Shown here: positions 1 through 7,472 of the stretch, piece after piece
How the letters are laid out: every line of letters starts with the position of its first letter
How positions within the stretch are numbered: position 1 is the stretch's first letter
Source of the DNA: Vicinamibacterales bacterium
GTDB taxonomy: Bacteria > Acidobacteriota > Vicinamibacteria > Vicinamibacterales > Fen-181
Assembly: GCA_036504215.1 (NCBI GenBank)
Contig: DASXVO010000039.1
Coordinates: 62,001 to 126,000 of the forward strand
Reading direction: 5' to 3'
DNA: 64,000 nt
Made by a program: the position numbers and the translations under genes
The notes under the pieces: model-generated
The model's database searches: none
What the model saw: only the letters and a program-made list of their open reading frames with translations
What the model was told of the DNA's origin: nothing

Positions 1-2
1 AC

Positions 3-353
3 ATTCCAGGCATGACCGGCCACCACTGGTCGAGTGCGATCGCGGAGGCGACGCCCGTCGCCCACAAGGGCGTGACCACCGGTGCGAAGGTGGAGGCGAT
101 GACGGCGATGGATCTGCTGGTCAAGCCGGAGCTGGTCCAGCAGGCGTGGGAGTACTTCAAGAACGTCCAGAGCAAGGATGTGAAGTACCAGCCGTTCCCG
201 GGCGAGAAGGACAAGCCGGCCACGTGGCTGAACGAGAAGCTGATGATGCAGCTTCGGCCCGAGATGCGGAAGTTCTACTACGAGCCGGGAAAGTACAAGA
301 CGTACCTCGAACAGCTGGGCATTGCGTACCCGCCGGCCGAGACGAAGCAGTGA
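3..353 (+). CDS. AbgB-like M20 amidohydrolase, C-terminal end (partial)
   Basis: This is the 3' end of a gene that begins outside the window; 116 residues are visible, opening with IPGMTGHHWSSAIAEATP. The GHHW segment followed by a hydrophilic C-terminal tail matches the end of aminobenzoyl-glutamate utilisation protein B and related M20-family amidohydrolases, which cleave amide bonds of aminoacyl substrates with two metal ions. The metal ligands themselves lie upstream and cannot be checked. No partner gene (AbgA, AbgT) is visible. The family call rests on the tail alone, so the substrate is unknown. Confidence 0.6.
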   Translation: MPGMTGHHWSSAIAEATPVAHKGVTTGAKVEAMTAMDLLVKPELVQQAWEYFKNVQSKDVKYQPFPGEKDKPATWLNEKLMMQLRPEMRKFYYEPGKYKTYLEQLGIAYPPAETKQ

Positions 354-360
354 CGCAGGG

Positions 361-525
361 GTGCCGGGGGTGCCAGCGGTGCTGAGGGTTCTCGAGGTGC
401 AGTGCTGAAGGTGCTGGACCTTCAGCACCGCACCCTCAGCACCGCACCCTCAGCACCCCCCGCACCTTGGGCACCTGCAGCACCGCACCCTCAGCACCCC
501 CAGCACCCTGGGCACCTGCAGCACC
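361..525. repeat. Degenerate 9-base repeat tract (GTGCTGRNG family)
   Basis: The tract is built from variants of GTGCTGRNG and its complement CYNCAGCAC, interrupted by 5-base GCACC/CGCAC fragments. The first ~60 bases run in the plus orientation and the rest in the complementary one, so the tract folds back on itself. The same family recurs at 18698-18790. It fills the gap between the amidohydrolase and the polyamine genes and ends just before a TATAAT box. Confidence 0.8.
402..428 (+). terminator. Perfect 11-bp stem-loop after the amidohydrolase gene
   Basis: gtgctgaaggt at 402-412 and accttcagcac at 418-428 are perfect reverse complements with a 5-base loop. The hairpin lies 49 bases after the stop codon at 353 and forms where the repeat tract inverts. 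No T-run follows, so intrinsic termination is not certain; it may instead be only a consequence of the inverted repeats. Confidence 0.45.
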
Positions 526-537
526 TTCCTCTATAAT
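509..537 (+). promoter_or_regulatory. Sigma70-like promoter of the polyamine gene pair
   Basis: TGGGCA (509-514), a 17-base spacer and a perfect TATAAT (532-537) stand 38 bases upstream of the ATG at 576. The -35-like hexamer is contributed by the 9-base repeat tract itself. Confidence 0.6.
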
Positions 538-575
538 GTGACAACTCACTTTCACGTCCGGAGCGGATTGATCAC

Positions 576-1787
<1,212 letters not shown>

Positions 1788-1811
1788 TCAGGAGCCAGGA
1801 GTCAGGAGTCC
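1788..1811 (+). repeat. TCAGGAG heptamer repeat supplying a ribosome-binding site
   Basis: The whole 24-base gap between the DHS-like gene and the decarboxylase consists of TCAGGAG/CCAGGAG units. The last AGGAG (1804-1808) stands 3 bases and the preceding one (1797-1801) 10 bases before the ATG, so the repeat doubles as the Shine-Dalgarno sequence. Confidence 0.75.
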
Positions 1812-2954
1812 ATGTCAAAGATCTCTCCCAAGCACCTCCAGTCCCTGGCTGCCGAGCACGGCACGCCGCTCGTGGTCGTGGACCACGACGCGATCCGGCA
1901 GAACTACGCCACCTTCAAGCGGCACCTGCCCCGCGTGCAGGCGTACTACGCGGTGAAGGCGAACCCGGCGCCCGAGATCGTGCAGACGCTCTACAAGTCC
2001 GGCGCGAGCTTCGACGTGGCGTCGTTCCCGGAATTCATGCTCGTCTACGAGCTGATCCGGCGGCGCCCGGCCAAGGAGCGACAGGACTTCGTGTGGGACA
2101 AGATCGTCTACGCGAACCCGGTGAAGGCCAAGGAGACGCTCGAGGAACTCAACAAGTACAAGCCGCTGGTGACGTTCGACAACAGGGCGGAGATCGGCAA
2201 ACTGCAGGAACACGCGCCGAACTCCGGCCTGCTGGTCCGCATCCGCGTGCCCAACACCGGGTCGATGGTCGAGCTGTCATCCAAGTTCGGTTGCGAACCA
2301 GGCGAGGCCGTGGCGCTCATCGAGGAAGCGCGCGAGGCAGGTCTGGTCGTCGAGGGACTGAGCTTCCACGTCGGCAGCCAGTGCACGAACTTCGAGAACT
2401 TCGTCCAGGCGCTGAACATGTCGGCCGCCGTGATGGAGGAGGCGAAGTCGCGCGGATTCGACCTGAACATCCTCGACATCGGCGGTGGCTTCCCCGTGCG
2501 CTACAACCGGCACGTCGCGCCGTTCAGCAGCCTCGCGAAGAGGATCAACGCCGAGATCGACCGGTTGTTCCCGAAGACGATGGAGATCATCGCCGAGCCG
2601 GGCCGCTTCTTCGTCGCGACGGCCGTGACGTCGATTGCCACGGTCATCGGCAAAGCCGTGCGTGACGGGAGGGCCTGCTACTACATCGACGACAGCGTGT
2701 ACCACACGTTCTCGGGCATCATCTTCGACCACTGCCCGTACCACTTCAAGTCACTCCGGAAGGGTCCGACGGAGGTGTGCGCGGTGTTCGGTCAGACGTG
2801 CGATGGCCTCGACACGATTTCGCAGTCGGAGGCGCTACCCGAACTGCAGCTCGACGACCTGGTGTATTCGGAGGACATCGGCGCCTACAGCAACGCCTCC
2901 GCGACGTGGTTCAACGGCTTCGCTCCTGCGAAAGTCGTGCACGTCAACCAGTAG
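1812..2954 (+). CDS. Class III PLP decarboxylase (ornithine/lysine decarboxylase type)
   Basis: A 380-residue alanine-racemase-fold decarboxylase. K49 in YYAVKANP is the expected pyridoxal-phosphate lysine, GLSFHVGSQ and ILDIGGGFPV are the cofactor phosphate-binding segments, and FGQTCDGLDT carries the cysteine (about C330) of ornithine decarboxylase. This composition fits ornithine or lysine decarboxylases better than diaminopimelate decarboxylase. Its position directly after the DHS-like gene suggests that it makes putrescine (or cadaverine) for that enzyme. Substrate choice between ornithine and lysine cannot be settled by eye. Confidence 0.88.
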   Translation: MSKISPKHLQSLAAEHGTPLVVVDHDAIRQNYATFKRHLPRVQAYYAVKANPAPEIVQTLYKSGASFDVASFPEFMLVYELIRRRPAKERQDFVWDKIVYANPVKAKETLEELNKYKPLVTFDNRAEIGKLQEHAPNSGLLVRIRVPNTGSMVELSSKFGCEPGEAVALIEEAREAGLVVEGLSFHVGSQCTNFENFVQALNMSAAVMEEAKSRGFDLNILDIGGGFPVRYNRHVAPFSSLAKRINAEIDRLFPKTMEIIAEPGRFFVATAVTSIATVIGKAVRDGRACYYIDDSVYHTFSGIIFDHCPYHFKSLRKGPTEVCAVFGQTCDGLDTISQSEALPELQLDDLVYSEDIGAYSNASATWFNGFAPAKVVHVNQ

Positions 2955-3073
2955 CGGGCCGCGAACCTGCGCGGTCCCAACCCTCGAGACCGGTGGTGAC
3001 GCCCTCGGCGGCGTGATGATGCACCACGCGGCACTTGACAGCTGGTGCGGTCACACCTCAGATTACGTGCTAC

Positions 3074-4936
3074 ATGACCCAGCCTGCTCCAGCCGATCTC
3101 CCGGTCAAACCGGCGGAGTCCGACCCGCGCCGGCGTACGCTGGCCGAGCAGGAACTGATCAACAGCCTCGGCTGGCTGGTGGCGATGCGGTGGCTGGCTG
3201 GGCTGGGCGTGCTCGTGGCGACGGCGGTTGCCGAGTACGTTTTCCAACTCGACATTCCGGGCCTCGCCCTGTTCCGCACCGGGCTGTTCATCCTGGCCTA
3301 CAACGCGGCGCTCCGCTGGTGGCTCGAGTACCTCGGGCGCCGACTGCCGGACTCGACGCGCGCCTACGAGGTGTTCGCGCGAACCCAGATCGTGCTCGAC
3401 TGGCTGGCGATGACCATCCTGACGGCGCTATCCGGCGGCATCGAGAGCCCCGTGATCGTGTTCTTCCTGTTCCACATCACGATCGCTGCGCTGTTGCTGC
3501 CCCATGCCCGCCTCCTCTTCTACCTCACGATGGCGCCCGCCCTGGTGGCGCTCCTCGCACTGCTCGAATACACGGGCGTCGTGTCACACGTGGCGGTGTT
3601 CGTCCCGCCGCGGCATCGCAACCTGGTCTACGTCTTCAGCGCCCTCTTCTTCTTCACCGTGGCCTGCTACGTGCTGGCCTACCTGTCGATGTCGATCGCG
3701 GTCCGGCTGCGGCGGCGCGAGCGGGAAGTGAGCGGGCTCTACGAGAGCGTCCGCGACACGACGGCCACGCTCGACCTGCAGACGGTACTGAGCCGCCTGG
3801 TGGAGTCGGCCACCCGCGTACTGGCGTGCAAGGGTGCCGCCATCCGGTTGATCGACCGCGAACGCGGACAGGTGGCGTTCGTGGCGACGTACGGGTTGAG
3901 CGACGAGTACCTGGAGAAGGTGCCGCAGGACTTCCGCCGCGCGCGGCTCGACCAGGCGACGCTGGCCGGCGAGCCGCTGTTCGTGAACGACGCTGCCGAG
4001 GACCCGCGCATCTGGCAGCCAGATCGGGTGCGCAAGGAAGGGATCGAGTCGATGCTCAGCGTGCCGCTCGCCGGGAAGAGCGGACCACTCGGCGTCCTCC
4101 GCGCGTACGGCGGCGAAGGGCATCGGTTCAGCGAGGACGACGCGGCCTTCCTCGAACTCGTCGCGGGCCACGGTGCAGTGGCCATCGAGAATGCACAGGC
4201 GTACCGGATGCTCGAGGAGCTGGACCGTGAGAAATCGCGGTTCGTCCGGACGGCGACCCACGAGTTACGGTCACCGGTGAACGTGATGGAGAGCCTGCTC
4301 ACCGCGCTGGCCGACGGCTACGCGGGAGCACTGGCGCCCGAGCACGCCGACGTGATCCGACGGGCGCTTCGACGCGTGCAGGCGCTGCAACTCCTGGTGA
4401 ACGATCTGCTCGATCTCGCTGCCGGCAAGGCGCACGTCAAGCACGCGGAGCGGCGGCTGGTCCGCCTGGCGCCGACGATTGCCGAGGTGTGTGAGCGGTT
4501 TCAGGCCCAGGCGGCCGCAAAGGGCGTCGGCCTGGTGGCGGACCTGGCAGCCGAGCCGCTCGAGCTGTGGGCCGACACGGTTGATCTGGACCGCCTCGCG
4601 ACGAACCTGGTGGGCAATGCCGTCAAGTACACGCCGCGCGGCGAAGTGCGGATCACGCTCGCACGCGACGGCGAGTCGGCGAAATTGGTCGTCGCAGACA
4701 CGGGAATCGGCATTCCAACCGACGGCCTGGCGAGGTTGTTCGAGGAGTTCTACCGGGCGAAGAACGCCAAGGCGCTCGAAGAAGCCGGGACGGGCCTCGG
4801 CCTGGCGATTGTGAAGGACCTGGTGGGCCGCTACGCGGGCCGGATCGACGTGGAGAGCACGGAGGGCCACGGCACGACGTTCACCGTCACCCTCCCGCTC
4901 GCCCCCGCGGGGTCCCTGCAGCTGGCCCGCCTGTAG
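3074..4936 (+). CDS. Membrane sensor histidine kinase with GAF domain
   Basis: About 620 residues. The first ~210 contain roughly six hydrophobic helices, followed by a GAF domain (about 235-385), a HisKA dimerisation helix with the phospho-accepting His in HELRSPVNV, and a catalytic ATPase domain with NLVGNAVKYTP (N box), DTGIGIP and GTGLGLAIVKDLVG. The ATG at 3074 is preferred to an in-frame TTG at 3035. No response regulator follows immediately; the REC protein at 5322 on the same strand is the nearest candidate partner. The signal is unknown: the membrane part has no large periplasmic domain, so it probably senses through the membrane helices or the cytosolic GAF domain. Confidence 0.9.
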   Translation: MTQPAPADLPVKPAESDPRRRTLAEQELINSLGWLVAMRWLAGLGVLVATAVAEYVFQLDIPGLALFRTGLFILAYNAALRWWLEYLGRRLPDSTRAYEVFARTQIVLDWLAMTILTALSGGIESPVIVFFLFHITIAALLLPHARLLFYLTMAPALVALLALLEYTGVVSHVAVFVPPRHRNLVYVFSALFFFTVACYVLAYLSMSIAVRLRRREREVSGLYESVRDTTATLDLQTVLSRLVESATRVLACKGAAIRLIDRERGQVAFVATYGLSDEYLEKVPQDFRRARLDQATLAGEPLFVNDAAEDPRIWQPDRVRKEGIESMLSVPLAGKSGPLGVLRAYGGEGHRFSEDDAAFLELVAGHGAVAIENAQAYRMLEELDREKSRFVRTATHELRSPVNVMESLLTALADGYAGALAPEHADVIRRALRRVQALQLLVNDLLDLAAGKAHVKHAERRLVRLAPTIAEVCERFQAQAAAKGVGLVADLAAEPLELWADTVDLDRLATNLVGNAVKYTPRGEVRITLARDGESAKLVVADTGIGIPTDGLARLFEEFYRAKNAKALEEAGTGLGLAIVKDLVGRYAGRIDVESTEGHGTTFTVTLPLAPAGSLQLARL

Positions 4937-4941
4937 CGACC

Positions 4942-5055
4942 TCACGACGCGTGCGGCTTCCAGTCGGTCTTGCCGTCGGGGATGCGCTCGAGGATCCGCC
5001 TCGTCCCGCCCGTCTCGTGGTCGAACTCCGGCATGGGCGCGTCAGTGATGGCCAT
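4942..5055 (-). pseudogene. Truncated DinB-family N-terminus
   Basis: Thirty-seven codons encode MPEFDHETGGTRRILERI and end in DWKPHAS and a stop. This looks like the first helix of a DinB/YfiT-type protein (pattern MPEFDxExxxTRxxLERxP...DWKPH), but the rest of the ~160-residue domain is missing, including the metal-binding histidines. It is therefore read as a relic. Its upstream side overlaps the promoter of the hydrogenase operon on the other strand. Confidence 0.5.
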
Positions 5056-5107
5056 CGGGTTGGTCTCGTTGGTATGAAGGGGTTGTGTGAGCAGGCGAGT
5101 CGAAGGG

Positions 5108-5136
5108 TTGCGTTCCGACGAACCACCGGATAGAAT
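5108..5136 (+). promoter_or_regulatory. Promoter of hydrogenase operon 1
   Basis: TTGCGT (5108-5113), exactly 17 bases, then TAGAAT (5131-5136). The predicted transcription start (about 5143) coincides with the first base of the tandem Rex-like boxes, so a bound repressor would block initiation. Confidence 0.55.
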
Positions 5137-5142
5137 GCCGAA

Positions 5143-5182
5143 CTGTGAAAAGTGGCACAGATGCTTGTGCCATCCTTCACAA
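5143..5182 (+). promoter_or_regulatory. Tandem Rex-like operator of hydrogenase operon 1
   Basis: Two 18-base boxes: CTGTGAA-N4-GGCACAG (5143-5160) and TTGTGCC-N4-TTCACAA (5165-5182). Each has one consensus Rex half-site (TTGTGAA or TTCACAA type) and one with two mismatches. Together they form a near-symmetric 40-base dyad with outer TGTGAA/TTCACA and inner TGGCACA/TGTGCCA arms. A Rex gene with its own tandem boxes is encoded at 33543-34220. Confidence 0.65.
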
Positions 5183-5240
5183 ACCCGCCAGCGGCCTCCA
5201 CGTCGGCGCAGCAATAGCCGACTGTCTGCGGTCTGACTTC

Positions 5241-5288
5241 CTGCGGCCGGGCATGCGTCCCGGCTTGCCGACTCCGGGCCTTCCGCAG
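5241..5288 (+). promoter_or_regulatory. Structured 5' leader of hydrogenase operon 1
   Basis: CTGCGG (5241-5246) can pair with CCGCAG (5283-5288), enclosing a CCGGG/CCCGG hairpin (5247-5263). The leader from the predicted start to the ATG at 5322 is about 180 bases, long for this window. No known riboswitch is recognised. Confidence 0.3.
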
Positions 5289-5321
5289 CGGCCGATAACG
5301 ATCTGAGAGAGGGAGCACGTC

Positions 5322-5702
5322 ATGGCCAAGATCCTCATCGTGGACGATGACCCCGACATTACCTTCGCTACCGGGTTGTTCCTGAAGAGGGAACAGCACG
5401 AAGTGCTGACGGCGTCGAGCCGTGAGGAAGGCATGGCGGCGATCGAGAGCGGCAACCCCGACCTCATCATTCTCGACGTGATGATGGAGCAGCCCGATGA
5501 CGGGATCGCCATGGCGCAGGAACTGCGCCGCCAGGGGTGCGAGACGCCGATTCTGATGTTGACGAGCGTCGGCAAGGTGACGGGATTCACCTACGACGAA
5601 GACCAGGAACTGGTTCCGGTGGACGCGTTCTTCGAGAAACCGATCCAGCCGGAAGCGCTGCTGAAGAAGGTCAACGAGTTGCTCGCGAAGAACAAGGAAT
5701 AG
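5322..5702 (+). CDS. Single-domain response regulator (hydrogenase-linked REC)
   Basis: A 126-residue stand-alone receiver domain: acidic pocket D8-D9-D10, phospho-acceptor D52 in IILDVMME, T81 and the conserved K106 in FFEKP. There is no output domain, so it acts by protein contact or in a phosphorelay. The stretch between T81 and K106 is about ten residues longer than in CheY. The REC protein at 26786-27190, in the second hydrogenase operon, has the same extension and the same LDxMMExxDDG signature. It is the first gene after the Rex-like operator, 10 bases ahead of hydC1. Confidence 0.9.
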   Translation: MAKILIVDDDPDITFATGLFLKREQHEVLTASSREEGMAAIESGNPDLIILDVMMEQPDDGIAMAQELRRQGCETPILMLTSVGKVTGFTYDEDQELVPVDAFFEKPIQPEALLKKVNELLAKNKE

Positions 5703-5712
5703 GGAGACGACC

Positions 5713-6225
5713 ATGCTAGTAGGGCAGCAGCAACGAGTGCAGGATGAAATCCGGGCTCTCGTCGAGCGCCATGGGCGGGCGCGGAACGCTCTGATCCCCG
5801 TCCTTCAGGAGCTCCAGCGCAACCACGCGACGATCTCCGATTTCGCCATGCAGGTGATCGCCGACGAGCTCGGAATCCACCCGGCGGAGGTCTACGGCGT
5901 GACGTCGTTCTACGCGTTCCTCCGCCAGGAGTCCCGGGGGCGGTTCGTGTTCCGGCTGTGCCAGACGGTCTCGTGCGACCTGGCGGGCAAGTCGCGCGTG
6001 GCCTGCCAGTTGGAGAACGACCTCGGGATCGGGTTCGGCGAGACGACGGCTGACGGGCGGTTCAGCCTCGAGTGGGCGAGTTGCCTGGGCATGTGCGACC
6101 AGGGCCCGGCGCTGCTCGTGAACGACCGGATATTCACGCGCGTCACGCCGGAGCGCGTGCACGAAATCATCGACGAGTGCAAGCGGACGTTCGGCGCCCA
6201 CGCGCGCCAGGCCGCTCACGCCTAG
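5713..6225 (+). CDS. hydC: HydC/NuoE-like [2Fe-2S] subunit of hydrogenase 1
   Basis: A 170-residue NuoE-type protein: an N-terminal helical part (LIPVLQELQRNHATIS, YGVTSFYAFL) and a thioredoxin-like [2Fe-2S] domain with cysteines in CQTVSCDLAGK and SCLGMCDQGPA (C-x4-C and C-x3-C). In HydABC and Hnd enzymes this subunit relays electrons near the flavin subunit. It lies 29 bases upstream of the NuoF-like gene and starts at 5713 with an SD-like GGGAGACG. Confidence 0.92.
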   Translation: MLVGQQQRVQDEIRALVERHGRARNALIPVLQELQRNHATISDFAMQVIADELGIHPAEVYGVTSFYAFLRQESRGRFVFRLCQTVSCDLAGKSRVACQLENDLGIGFGETTADGRFSLEWASCLGMCDQGPALLVNDRIFTRVTPERVHEIIDECKRTFGAHARQAAHA

Positions 6226-6254
6226 ATTCACATCCCTTCGAAGGGCAGGTAGCG

Positions 6255-7457
6255 ATGAACCCCGTGAGCAGCAAGAAGACGCCGTTCACCTTCGACAGTA
6301 TCGAGCCGGAATCCGGCCTGAAGTCGGCGCTCGGGAAGAGCCGTGCCGACATCATCGCCGAGATCAGCGCCTCGGGCCTCCGCGGCCGGGGCGGCGCCGG
6401 TTTCCCGACCGGGACCAAGTGGAACCTGGCGGCGGCGGCCAAGGTCAAGGCGGGCGGCAACAAATACGTCGTGTGCAACGCGGACGAGGGCGAGCCGGGT
6501 ACGTTCAAGGATCGGGTGATCCTCCTCGAGCACGCCGACCTCGTGTTCGAGGGCATGACGATCGGCGCGCTGGCCGTCGGCGCGAAGCTCGGCATCCTCT
6601 ACCTCCGCGGCGAGTACGTCTACATGCGGCCGCATCTCGACGCGGTGCTCCAGCGTCGGCGCCATCAGAAGCTCCTCGGCACGGCGATTGCGGGCCGCGA
6701 GGGTTTCGACTTCGATATCCAGATTCACATGGGCGCCGGCGCCTACGTGTGCGGCGAGGAGACGGCGCTCATCGAGTCGCTCGAGGGATGTCGCGGCGAG
6801 CCCCGCAACCGGCCGCCGTTCCCGGTGGACACCGGGTTTGACGGCCAGCCGACGATCGTCAACAACGTCGAGACGCTTGCCTGGGCGGCGTGCATCCTCA
6901 GCCGCAGCGCCCACTGGTTCAAGTCGATCGGCACCGACAAGTCGGCGGGGTACAAGCTGTTCAGCGTGTCGGGCGACTGCCGCGAGCCGGGCGTCTACGA
7001 ATTCCCGCTCGGGATCAGCGTGGCGGAACTCCTCCAGAAGGTGGGAGGCGAGGGCGCCAAGGCGGTCCAGGTCGGCGGTGCGTCGGGCCACTGCATCCCG
7101 GCCTCCGAGTTCTCGCGGCGCATCGCGTTCGAGGACATCTCGACCGGCGGCTCGATCATCGTGTTCGGGCCCGGACGCGACATGCTGGAGGTGGCGAAGA
7201 ACTTCATGGAGTTCTTCGTCGAGGAATCGTGCGGCCAGTGCACACCGTGCCGCGTCGGCAACGCGAAACTCCTCGAGGGCGTCGGGTTGCTGGAGCGCGG
7301 CGAGTGCTCGATGCAGTACGTCCAGGAGCTGCTGGGGCTGAGCGAAACGATGCAGCTGGCGTCGAAATGCGGCCTCGGGCAGTCGAGCCCGAACGCCTTC
7401 GTGTCGATCGTGAAGCATTTCAAGGACGAGATCATGGGCCGCACGCTGGTCCACTGA
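6255..7457 (+). CDS. hydB: HydB/NuoF-like flavoprotein of hydrogenase 1, short form
   Basis: About 400 residues: the FMN/NADH core with SGLRGRGGAGFPTGTKW and NADEGEPGTFKDR, VCGEETALIESLEG, and one [4Fe-4S] site in EESCGQCTPCRVG plus CGLGQSSPN. It oxidises or reduces NAD(H) and passes electrons to the Fe-S chain. Unlike its paralogue at 31064-33076 it lacks both the N-terminal thioredoxin-like [2Fe-2S] domain and the C-terminal two-[4Fe-4S] ferredoxin domain. The start is the ATG at 6255 after an AAGGGCAGGT element; the longer reading frame upstream overlaps hydC and is not used. Confidence 0.92.
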   Translation: MNPVSSKKTPFTFDSIEPESGLKSALGKSRADIIAEISASGLRGRGGAGFPTGTKWNLAAAAKVKAGGNKYVVCNADEGEPGTFKDRVILLEHADLVFEGMTIGALAVGAKLGILYLRGEYVYMRPHLDAVLQRRRHQKLLGTAIAGREGFDFDIQIHMGAGAYVCGEETALIESLEGCRGEPRNRPPFPVDTGFDGQPTIVNNVETLAWAACILSRSAHWFKSIGTDKSAGYKLFSVSGDCREPGVYEFPLGISVAELLQKVGGEGAKAVQVGGASGHCIPASEFSRRIAFEDISTGGSIIVFGPGRDMLEVAKNFMEFFVEESCGQCTPCRVGNAKLLEGVGLLERGECSMQYVQELLGLSETMQLASKCGLGQSSPNAFVSIVKHFKDEIMGRTLVH

Positions 7458-7472
7458 GCCGGAGAACGAACC

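Noticed and set aside
402-428. Calling the 11-bp hairpin a certain rho-independent terminator
   Set aside because: No T-run follows and the hairpin arises from inverted units of the repeat tract; kept only as a moderate-confidence stem-loop.
361-525. CRISPR-like array
   Set aside because: Units are 9 bases and degenerate with no unique spacers, and no cas gene is present.
3035-3073. TTG start extending the membrane kinase by 13 residues
   Set aside because: The ATG at 3074 is in frame, and the extension has no feature supporting it.
5153-5168. TGGCAC followed by CTTG within the Rex-like region, similar to a sigma54 element
   Set aside because: The spacing is one base off and the bases are better explained as halves of two Rex-like boxes in mirror symmetry.
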